Positions 8,459-16,600 of a stretch of 64,000 nucleotides of DNA are shown here, in pieces (the stretch's first letter is position 1; each line of letters starts with the position of its first letter). Where the stretch lies: positions 398,576-462,575 of the forward strand of contig NZ_KZ679043.1 in the NCBI RefSeq assembly GCF_003024195.1, written 5' to 3'. Below the pieces are notes generated by a model, which saw only the letters and a program-made list of their open reading frames with translations, did no database searches and was not told the origin of the DNA. Origin of the DNA: Streptomyces dioscori (GTDB lineage Bacteria > Actinomycetota > Actinomycetes > Streptomycetales > Streptomycetaceae). The position numbers and the translations under genes are program-made.

Positions 8459-10584
8459 TACGCGGCCCTCCTGCTGTTGCCCTGGCTCCTGCCCCGACTG
8501 CCGTCTTGGCCCTTGCCCTGTACGTCCCTGACCAGCCCGGCGATGGAGTCGGCCCGCAGCTCGTCGAGTGTCACGGCCGTCCCGCCGAGGTCGCCCGCAA
8601 GCTGCCCCGCGAGTCCGAGCCGTACGAGGCCGGACTCGCAGTCGACGACGACGGACGCGACCTTGTCGGCGGCGAACAGCCGGGCGGCCCGCCCCGCGAG
8701 CGCCACCGGTTCGGGTCCGCCGGTCGCCCGTCCGTCGGTCACCAGGACGACCAGCGCGCGCCGGGCCGGATCACGCAGCCGCTCCACCCTCAGCACGTCG
8801 TGCGCCCGCAGCAGCCCGGCCGCGAGCGGCGTACGCCCGCCGGTGGGCAGCGACTCCAGCCGCGCCGCGGCCGCGTCGACCGACGACGTGGGCGGCAGCG
8901 CCACCTCGGCCGCGGAGCCGCGGAAGGTCACGAGCCCCACCTTGTCCCGCCGCTGGTAGGCGTCGAGGAGCAGGGACAGCACCGCTCCCTTCACGGCGCC
9001 CATCCGCTGCCGGGCCGCCATCGAACCGGACGCGTCCACGACGAACAGCACGAGGTTGCCCTCGCGGCCCTCCCGGGTGGCCTGCCGCAGATCGTCCCGC
9101 CGTACGACGAGACCGGGGCCGGTCCTGCCGCGTGCCCGCTGATGGGGCGCGGCGGCCTGCACGGTCGCGGCCAGATGCAGCTTGGTGAGGGCCCCGCGCG
9201 GCCGGCGCGCCCCGGTGGTGCGCCCGTGCTCGGTCCGGGCCCGCGAGCGCCGCCCGGCGGCTCCTTCGCCCAGGCCGGGCACGCTCAGCACCTTCGTACG
9301 AAAGGGCTCGGCGGCCCGTACGGGGGACTGCTCGCCCGCGCCGGGGGTCGGCGCCCCGCCGTTCTGGGACTCGTTCGCGGGAGCCTCGCCCTGCGCGGGC
9401 ACCTCACCGGAACACTCGCCACCGTCGTCGTTGCCGCTGTCACGGTCCCCGCCGTCGTCGGGCCCGTCCTGCGGTGGCCGCCCGCCACCCCCACCGGGCC
9501 CGTCCGGATCCGGGTCCTCATCGCCGGAGTCACCGGAGTCGCCGGGATCGGAGTCGCCCAGGCCGTCCTCGTCGCCCGCGAACTCCTCCAGCGTCTCGTC
9601 GAGCTTGTCCTCGTCGAGGCCGGGCGCGTCGAACGGATTGCGCCGGCGCCGGTGCGGCAGCGCGAGGAGCGCGGCCTGCCGCACGTCCTCGGCGAGCACA
9701 TCGGTCCGCCCCGCCCAGGCGGCCAGCGCGGTGGCGGTCCTCGCCATCACGATGTCGGCCCGCATGCCGTCCACCTCGAACGCCGCGCACGTCGCCGCGA
9801 TCTGCCGCAGCGCGCCGTCGCCGAGCCGCACCGACGGCAGCAGCTCCCGCGCGGCCACGATCCGCGCCCGTACGTCGGACTCCTCGTCGGCCCAGCGCCC
9901 CGCGAACCCCTCCGGGTCGTCGTCGTACGCGAGCCGCCGCCGTACGACCTCCACCCGCTGGTCGGGTTCGCGCGAGGCCGCCACCTCGACGGTCAGCCCG
10001 AACCGGTCGAGCAACTGCGGCCGCAGCTCGCCCTCTTCGGGGTTCATGGTCCCCACGAGCAGGAACCGCGCGGCATGCCGTACGGAGACACCCTCGCGCT
10101 CCACGTACGAGGCACCCATCGCCGCCGCGTCGAGCAGCAGGTCGACCAGGTGGTCGTGGAGGAGGTTGACCTCGTCCACGTACAGGAGTCCGCGGTGGGC
10201 GTCGGCCAGCAGGCCGGGCTCGAAGGCCTTCACGCCCTCCGAGAGGGCCCGTTCGATGTCGAGCGCGCCGACGAGACGGTCCTCCGAGGCGCCGACGGGC
10301 AGTTCGACCATCCGCGCGGGCCGTGGCACACCCGGGCCCACCTCGTGGGGGCCGTCCGGGCAGGCCGGATCGGGGGCGTGCGGCGCACAGGAGAAACGGC
10401 AGCCGGGGACGACGTCGACCTGCGGCATGAGCGCCGAGAGCGCGCGCACGGCCGTGGACTTGGCGGTGCCCTTCTCGCCGCGGACGAGCACACCGCCCAC
10501 CGCGGGGGAGACGGCGTTCAGCAGCAGTGCCAGTCGCAGGTCGTCCTGACCGACCACGGCCGTGAACGGAAACGGGGTACTCAC
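8458..10584 (-). CDS. Mg-chelatase-like AAA+/VWA protein (putative cobaltochelatase subunit)
   Basis: 708 residues. The N-terminal AAA+ domain has Walker A GEKGTAKST (36-44), Walker B GLLYVDEVNLL (about 132-142) and a cysteine-containing insert (C62, C66, C75). A Asp/Glu/Gly/Pro-rich linker (about 330-420) follows. A VWA domain ends the protein, with MIDAS motif VVDASGSMAARQ near 515 and TDGRATGGPEP. This is a ChlI-ChlD fusion layout used by magnesium and cobalt chelatases to drive metal insertion. The CobN-type catalytic subunit is not in the window. GTG 10584 has a strong GGAGGA site. It sits in the middle of the cobD-cobQ-cobO-cobB operon. Confidence 0.88.
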   Translation of the reverse strand: MSTPFPFTAVVGQDDLRLALLLNAVSPAVGGVLVRGEKGTAKSTAVRALSALMPQVDVVPGCRFSCAPHAPDPACPDGPHEVGPGVPRPARMVELPVGASEDRLVGALDIERALSEGVKAFEPGLLADAHRGLLYVDEVNLLHDHLVDLLLDAAAMGASYVEREGVSVRHAARFLLVGTMNPEEGELRPQLLDRFGLTVEVAASREPDQRVEVVRRRLAYDDDPEGFAGRWADEESDVRARIVAARELLPSVRLGDGALRQIAATCAAFEVDGMRADIVMARTATALAAWAGRTDVLAEDVRQAALLALPHRRRRNPFDAPGLDEDKLDETLEEFAGDEDGLGDSDPGDSGDSGDEDPDPDGPGGGGGRPPQDGPDDGGDRDSGNDDGGECSGEVPAQGEAPANESQNGGAPTPGAGEQSPVRAAEPFRTKVLSVPGLGEGAAGRRSRARTEHGRTTGARRPRGALTKLHLAATVQAAAPHQRARGRTGPGLVVRRDDLRQATREGREGNLVLFVVDASGSMAARQRMGAVKGAVLSLLLDAYQRRDKVGLVTFRGSAAEVALPPTSSVDAAAARLESLPTGGRTPLAAGLLRAHDVLRVERLRDPARRALVVLVTDGRATGGPEPVALAGRAARLFAADKVASVVVDCESGLVRLGLAGQLAGDLGGTAVTLDELRADSIAGLVRDVQGKGQDGSRGRSQGNSRRAA

Positions 10585-10607
10585 TGGTTGTCGTCCTCCA
10601 AATAGCC

Positions 10608-10643
10608 CAGATGTGCCAGATGTGCCAGATGTGCCAGACGTGC
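10608..10643. repeat. 9-base tandem repeat between cobQ and the chelatase gene
   Basis: Four units of CAGATGTGC (the last has one change) fill much of the 88-base gap downstream of cobQ. The block is non-coding as annotated. No function is evident. Confidence 0.7.
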
Positions 10644-10672
10644 CTGGCGGCCCAAGTGGCCTTCGAGCGGGC

Positions 10673-12217
10673 TCATACGGGCGCTCCCGGTGGAATGAAA
10701 GGCAGTCCGGCCGGTGCGCCGGACTCGATGAGCCGCCACAGCGCGTCCGTGTCCGCGTGTTCCTCGATCAGATCGCCCAGCCGGTCGAGCTGCTCCTCGC
10801 GCAGCCCCTCGAACGAGGTGTCCGGGGCCGGTACGAAACGCCGCCCCGCCGCGGCGGCCACCTCGCGCAGGAAGGCACGCCGGAAGCCGTCCGACTCCAG
10901 CGAGCCGTGCCAGTGCGTCCCCCAGACCTCGCCGACCCGGCAGCCGTCCAGGAAGGCTTCCCCGCCGGTGACCTGGGCGACCCCGTGATGGATCTCGTAC
11001 CCCTGGACGGGTTCGCCGAGTGCTTCGCCGACGGGACGGGTCAGGGTCTTCTCGCGCGCGAACCGCACGCGTACGGGGAGGAGTCCGAGGCCGTCGACGG
11101 CACCGGCCCTCGACTCGACCTCGTCCTCGATGTGTTCGCCGAGGAGCTGGAAACCGCCGCAGATGCCCAGCACGGGGCGCCCTTCGGCGGCCCTGCGCAC
11201 CAGGGCGTCCGCGAGGCCGCGCCGCCGCAGCCACTCCAGGGCCCGGACCGTACCGCGGGTGCCGGGTACGACGACGAGGTCGGCGTCCACCAGTTCCTCG
11301 GCGCGGTCCACGAACCGCACCACGACGCCCGGTTCGGCGGCGAGGGCGTCCAGGTCCGTGAAGTTGGACATCAGGGGGATCGCGCAGACGGCGACCCGCA
11401 GGATGTCCTCGCCGACGGGGGAGGAGACCTCGGACTCGCGCACCGCCCCCCGCAGGGACACCCTGAGCCCGTCCTCCTCGTCGATGCCGAGCCCGTGCCG
11501 GAAGGGCAGGATGCCGTACGTGTGCCGCCCGGTGAGCCCGCGCAGCATGTCGACGCCGGGTTCGAGCAGGGAGACGTCCCCGCGGAACTTGTTGACGAGG
11601 AACCCGGCGACCAGCTCCTGGTCCTCGCGCGACAGCAGCGCCACCGTCCCGAAGAACGAGGCGAACACCCCGCCGCGGTCGATGTCCCCCACCACGAGCA
11701 CGGGCAGCCGGGCGTTGCGCGCGATCCCCATGTTCACGATGTCGGTGCGCCGCAGATTGATCTCGGCGGGACTGCCCGCCCCCTCACAGATCACCGCGTC
11801 ATACGTGCCCCGCAACTCGGCCAGACAGTCCAGCACGGTCCCGAGCAACGCCTCCTGGCGGCCGCCGTGGTAGCCGCGCGCGCTCAGCTCGCCCACGGGT
11901 TTGCCCATCAGGACGACCTGGCTGCTGCGGTCGCTGCCCGGCTTGAGCAGCACGGGGTTCATGAGCACGGAGGGCTCCACGCGGGCGGCCTGCGCCTGCA
12001 TGGCCTGCGCCCGCCCGATCTCAGCGCCCTCGCGGGTGACGAACGAGTTCAAGGACATGTTCTGCGCCTTGAACGGCGCCACCTTCACACCCTGCCGCAC
12101 CAGCCACCGGCAGATCCCGGCGGTCACGACGCTCTTGCCCGCGTCGGAGGTCGTACCGGCGACGAGCAGCCCGCCCCCCGGTCCACCGCCCGGCCTCCCG
12201 CCCGTTCCCGCGTTCAT
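10673..12217 (-). CDS. cobQ: Cobyric acid synthase
   Basis: 514 residues. The N-terminal ATPase domain shows GTTSDAGKS (about 19-27), FKAQNMSLNSFVT and EGAGSPAEINLR. The C-terminal amidotransferase domain shows VPGTRGTV, the nucleophile motif LGICGGFQLLG and YEIHHG. CobQ amidates the b, d, e and g side chains of adenosylcobyrinic acid diamide. The length is normal. ATG 12217 overlaps the cobD stop by four bases (ATGA). It is the second gene of the riboswitch-controlled operon. Confidence 0.95.
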   Translation of the reverse strand: MNAGTGGRPGGGPGGGLLVAGTTSDAGKSVVTAGICRWLVRQGVKVAPFKAQNMSLNSFVTREGAEIGRAQAMQAQAARVEPSVLMNPVLLKPGSDRSSQVVLMGKPVGELSARGYHGGRQEALLGTVLDCLAELRGTYDAVICEGAGSPAEINLRRTDIVNMGIARNARLPVLVVGDIDRGGVFASFFGTVALLSREDQELVAGFLVNKFRGDVSLLEPGVDMLRGLTGRHTYGILPFRHGLGIDEEDGLRVSLRGAVRESEVSSPVGEDILRVAVCAIPLMSNFTDLDALAAEPGVVVRFVDRAEELVDADLVVVPGTRGTVRALEWLRRRGLADALVRRAAEGRPVLGICGGFQLLGEHIEDEVESRAGAVDGLGLLPVRVRFAREKTLTRPVGEALGEPVQGYEIHHGVAQVTGGEAFLDGCRVGEVWGTHWHGSLESDGFRRAFLREVAAAAGRRFVPAPDTSFEGLREEQLDRLGDLIEEHADTDALWRLIESGAPAGLPFIPPGAPV

Positions 12218-13176
12218 GACGTACGCCCCTTCGCCTTCGGTGCCAATGACGCGGCGAGCAGCCGCCCGGCGACACTCGCGCCCAGCGCGAGCAGGCCCAC
12301 GCGGCGCGAGAGCCGGACGGCCCGCTCGATGTCCCCGACCCGCACGGCCCGCCCCGGACCGTTGAGCACGGGCCGGTGCTCGACCCGTCCGGCGTACGAG
12401 AGCGTGCCGCCGAGCCGGACCCCGAGCGCCCCCGCGAACGAGGCCTCCACGGGCCCGGCGTTGGGACTCGGATGCCTGGCGGCGTCGGCACGCCAGGCGC
12501 GGACGGCTCCCCGCGGATCGCCCCCAGTGACGGTGGCGAGAACCGCGGTCAGCCTGGCCCCGGGCCACCCCGCCACGTCGTCGAGCCGGGCGGAGGCCCA
12601 CCCGTACCGCCGGTGACGGGCCGACCTGTGCCCGACCATGGCGTCCAGCGTGTTGACGGCCCGGAACCCGACCAGCCCGGGTACGCCCGCGACCGCGCCC
12701 CACACCAGGGCGCCCACGACGGCGTCGGAGGTGTTCTCGGCGACCGACTCGACCACCGCGCGGGCGATCCCGTCGGCGTCCAGCGCCTGCGGGTCGCGCC
12801 CGCACAGATGCGGCAGCCGCTCACGGGCCACCTCGATGTCCCCGGCGGCCAGCGCCCCGCCGACGGCCCGCGCCTCACGGCCCAGCGAGGTCCCGCCCAC
12901 GACGGCCCAGGTGGCGGCGGCGGTCAGGGCGACGGAGGCGACAGGGGAGGTACGCACGGAACGCTCGGCGGCCACGGCGAGGCAGACGGCGCCGCCCGCG
13001 CACACGGCGGTGTGCAGCGCCCCCCAACCCCGGTGGTCGCGCCACAGGGCCCGCTCGACGGCACCCGCGGCCCGCCCGAACGCGGCGACCGGATGCCCTC
13101 GGCGGGGATCGCCGAGCAGCAGGTCACCGAGGAGGCCGGCGGCGGCGCCGTACGCGAAGACGCGCTCGGCTCGCAC
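12214..13176 (-). CDS. cobD: Adenosylcobinamide-phosphate synthase (CobD/CbiB)
   Basis: 320 residues with several membrane segments. It starts near GLLGDLLLGDPRRGHPVAAFG and contains the family stretches VVESVAENTSDAVVGAL, FRAVNTLDAMVGHR and ARHPSPNAGPVEASFAGAL. This membrane enzyme joins the aminopropanol arm to cobyric acid, the step that uses the product of cobC. GTG 13176 is the first in-frame start. It lies five bases after the stop of a 24-codon leader ORF and downstream of the cobalamin riboswitch, making it the first major gene of the operon. Confidence 0.93.
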   Translation of the reverse strand: MRAERVFAYGAAAGLLGDLLLGDPRRGHPVAAFGRAAGAVERALWRDHRGWGALHTAVCAGGAVCLAVAAERSVRTSPVASVALTAAATWAVVGGTSLGREARAVGGALAAGDIEVARERLPHLCGRDPQALDADGIARAVVESVAENTSDAVVGALVWGAVAGVPGLVGFRAVNTLDAMVGHRSARHRRYGWASARLDDVAGWPGARLTAVLATVTGGDPRGAVRAWRADAARHPSPNAGPVEASFAGALGVRLGGTLSYAGRVEHRPVLNGPGRAVRVGDIERAVRLSRRVGLLALGASVAGRLLAASLAPKAKGRTS

Positions 13177-13180
13177 CGGT

Positions 13181-13255
13181 TCAGCCCGCCGCTACGGGCG
13201 GCGAAGGCCTCGTACCGGGCCTGGGCACACTGGTCCACAACAGGTGGGCGCGCAT
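13181..13255 (-). CDS. Possible 24-residue leader ORF between the B12 riboswitch and cobD
   Basis: ATG 13255 follows GAGGA (13265-13269) at a normal distance, and the frame runs 24 codons (starting MRAHLLWTSV) to a TGA at 13181-13183, only four bases before the cobD GTG. The frame differs from cobD. A perfect hairpin (13187-13203, CGCCGC stem) overlaps its end and precedes cobD. It may couple cobD translation to riboswitch state. No homologue is known to me, and it may be chance. Confidence 0.4.
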   Translation of the reverse strand: MRAHLLWTSVPRPGTRPSPPVAAG

Positions 13256-13275
13256 GGCGATATGTCCTCACTCAG

Positions 13276-13434
13276 GGTGTCCACGCCCTGGTTCGACGAG
13301 ACCGACGGCGAGAGTTCCTGGCTCCCGGGAGATCGACTCCCCGGTAACAGTGGCGGGACCGCGCCGGATTCGCACCGGCTTCCTCTTCTGCCGACGTACA
13401 TGGCCTCGGCAGTCCACCACGGTCCGAGAACACC
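13276..13434 (-). promoter_or_regulatory. Cobalamin (AdoCbl) riboswitch controlling the cobD operon
   Basis: On the bottom strand the hallmark core reads GGAAGCCGGTGCGAATCC (13383-13366), then CGGTCCCGCCACTGTTACC, then GAGCCAGGAACTC (13324-13312), which are the conserved cobalamin-aptamer segments. GGTGTTC (13434-13428) pairs with GGACACC (13282-13276) to close the P1 helix. The first Shine-Dalgarno sequence downstream is seven bases after P1, at 13265-13269. Bound coenzyme B12 is expected to lower expression of cobD-cobQ-chelatase-cobO-cobB. Confidence 0.93.
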
Positions 13435-13435
13435 C

Positions 13436-13452
13436 GTCAACTTGCTGTTGAC
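13436..13452. repeat. Perfect inverted repeat just upstream of the riboswitch
   Basis: GTCAAC-TTGCT-GTTGAC is an exact palindrome with a 5-base centre, immediately before the P1 helix on the bottom strand. It could be an operator near the operon promoter or an extra helix of the leader RNA. Confidence 0.5.
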
Positions 13453-13631
13453 CTGCGACGGGAGAGTGTGCTGAGACCCACATCGGCCTACGGGTGCTGC
13501 CCGCGGACCGGTTGCCGCGAACCTGGAACCGGCCGTCCCGGAGGCACTCTCGCCCCCACCCTTGCGATCACTGTGCGTGACATGCGATGACATGAGCCTG
13601 AGTCGCGCGGCGCACGGGGAGGGGCCGAGCA

Positions 13632-16600
13632 GTGGCGCATGTCGACGACGGGTTGACCCTGGGGATCGCACGGTTCCGCAACGAGGACGGGGAGGTCACA
13701 GGCAGCGGTTTCCTGATCGCACAGGGAACGCTGTGCACCTGCGCCCATGTCGTGGCCCGCACCCTCGGTACGGAGGAGACCGATCCGCTGCCACCGGAAC
13801 CGTCGGTGACGGTCGACTTCCCGCTGCTGTCCCCGGCCGCGTCTCCGCCACTGCGGGCGAAGGTCACCCACTGGCGGCCGGTCGGCGAGGACGGCGGCGG
13901 TGACATCGCGCTGCTGACCCTGGAGGGCGGGGACGGCGAGGGAGGGGACGGCGAAGGAGGGGACGTCGAGGGCGGCGGAGCCCCCGTCCCCGGTACCGCG
14001 CCGGTCCGGTTCGCGGGCGGCGACAGCGTGTGGGACCACCCGTTCCGCGTCCTGGGCTTCCCGCGCCGCACCGGCGACCACGGGGTCTGGGTGCAGGGGC
14101 GGCTCCGGGCGCCGGTCGGGCGGGGCTGGACGTCCATGGAGGCCCGGGAGGCGTTCCACGGGCCCGCCATCGGGCAGGGGTTCAGCGGGGCACCGGTGTG
14201 GGACACCGAGCAGGGCGGTGTGGTCGGTATGACCGTGGCCGCGGACCGGGGCTCCGGCGCGACGACCGCGTACCTCATCCCCGCCGCGCTGCTGCTGGGA
14301 CTCGACCCCTCGCTCCGCGTCAGCCCGTTCAGAGGACTCGAACCCTTCCGGGAACAGGACGCCGCGGTCTTCTTCGCCCGGCACGCGGACAGCAAGCGCA
14401 TCGCGGCGGCGGTCCGCAGCACCCCCTTCGTGCCGGTCGCGGGAGCTTCGGGCGTGGGCAAGTCGTCGCTGGTACGGGCCGGGGTACTGCCTCTGCTGCG
14501 CGCCTCGGGCTACACGGTCACCGACTTCGTGGGCCAGCCGGACACGGACCCGGTGACGGCACTCGCGGCGGCGCTGAACCGGCAGTTCCCCGCCCCGCGA
14601 GGGACCAGGTACGGCCCGGCGCCGGAACGGGGGGTGCCCGAAGGCCGCTCGGCGGAGAGAGCCGTCCTGGAGGGTGCGCGCATCCTGGAGCAGGCGGGAA
14701 CGGCCGGGCACGTCATCGTCCTCGACCAGTTCGAGGAGACCGTGGGCACGCGCCCCGACGAGGCCCGCGCCCTGCTGGACACCCTGCTGCCGATGACCCG
14801 GGCGACCCGTCCGGGCGGCGGCAGGCTCAGCGTACTGGCCACGCTGCGCTCCGCGTCCATGGAGGAACTCGTCGCCGGCGGACGGGCCCAGGAGCTGAGC
14901 GGCACGGTCCAGATGGTGGGCCCGCTGGACCCCGGCCAGCTGGACGAGATCGTCCGCAGACCCGTCGACGGCATCCCCGGGGTGGAGTTCGAGCCGGGCC
15001 TCGCCGAACGCGTCGTCGCCGACGCGGGAAGCGAAGCGGGCGCCCTGCCCCTCGTCGAGTTCGCCCTGGCCGAACTCTGGGAGCGGCAGGAGCACGGGCG
15101 GCTCACACACGCCGCGTACCGGGAGATCGGCGGAGTCGAAGGGGCCCTCTCCCGCTACGCCGACCACCAGCTGGCGCAGGTCTGCAAGGAGCCCGAAGGA
15201 CCCGACGAGGCGACCGCCCGCCGGCTCTTCGAACGCCTCGCCCGCCCCGTCAAGGGCAGCGAGTTCACCAGGGTGGCCTGCGGGTTCGAGCAGCTGCCCG
15301 CCGAACTGCGCGCCGCCGCACAGGCGTTGGCCGGCACCCGGCTCCTCGTCGTCGGGCGCGACAGCTCGGGCAAGGAGACCGTGGCCCTGGCCCACGAGTC
15401 CCTGGTGCGCCAGTGGCCGACCCTGCACTCCTGGCTCGACGAGTCGCGGGCCTTCCTCGTCTGGCACGAGAGACTCGGCGCACGGCTCCGGGAGTGGGAC
15501 GCGGCCGGCCGCCAGAGCGATCTGCTGCTACGCGGCCAGGAGCTGTCCGCGGCAAGACCGATGGCCGCGCAGCGCCCCGCCGAACTCTCCTCGGAAGAAG
15601 CCGAGTTCATCCGGCTGAGCAGGCTGGACAGGCGCCGCTCGGTGCGCAGGGGCCGTACGGGGGTCGCCCTCGTGGCCTGCCTGGCGCTGCTCGCGGCGGG
15701 GCTGAGTTATGTGGCGTGGGATCTGCGCCAGGACCAGGAGCGGGACAGGCGCGACCGCGCCGCGCAGACGCTCGTCGAGCAGGCCGACAGTCTCGCCGGC
15801 GAACCGGTGGACGCGGCGCTGCTCGCCCTCGCGGCGGCCCGCACGAGCGACACGGCGCGGACGAGGGCCGCGCTGATGCGCCATGAACTGCCGCTGTCCT
15901 CACTGCAGTCCGTGCACCGGCTGTTCCCGAAAGGGCTGGTCCAGTCGGCTGCCGCCTCGGCCGACGGCCACCGCATGGCCGTCCTGCACAAGGGGGCGGA
16001 CGGCGCCCGGGTGTACGTGGTGTCCGGCCTGGACGGCAGCGACGTGAGCTCCACTTTGCTGCCCGGAGCGCCGGTCCTGGCGGACCTGGTGACCGTCAGC
16101 GACGACGGGACGAAGGTGGCGGCCGGGGGGCCGGACGGGGTGGTGCGGATCTGGGAGGTGGGGGAGGGGAAGCGGACAGCGGCCCCGACGCCACTGGCGT
16201 GGACATGGAGCCCGGACAGGACCGCGACCGCGTCGGCGACGCTCGACTTCTCGGCGGACGGACGCCGGCTGCTGCACTTCGTCGGCGGTCCCACGGAAAC
16301 CTGCGACGGGACGGGCGCCTGGATGCGTCTGGTCGAAGTAGACACCAAGGGGGTCGGGGGACCGGGACAGGCGCCGCCCGACGGCATGCTGAAACCAGGG
16401 GAGTGCGTGTACGACACGGCCCTGCGGTCGGATCGGGCCGATCGACTGACGCTCGTCACGGGAAGGGAGACGGGGGACGAGACGGAGACGCTCTACGCCG
16501 TGCGTACCGGCGACGTGTCGACCGGCCGCGTCACGACGGAACAATCGGGTCTGGTCGACCAACTGCTCGATGGCGGAGGCAGAACGCTGGCCACCGCGCG

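Noticed and set aside
13921..13976. GGCGAGGGAGGGGAC-type repeats that could suggest a repeat array
   Set aside because: They encode a short Gly/Glu/Asp loop in the protease domain, with no spacer structure of a CRISPR or operator array.
13488..15467. 659-codon bottom-strand frame opposite the STAND gene
   Set aside because: Antisense shadow. No domain pattern, low-complexity composition, and the top strand encodes clear protease and NTPase motifs.
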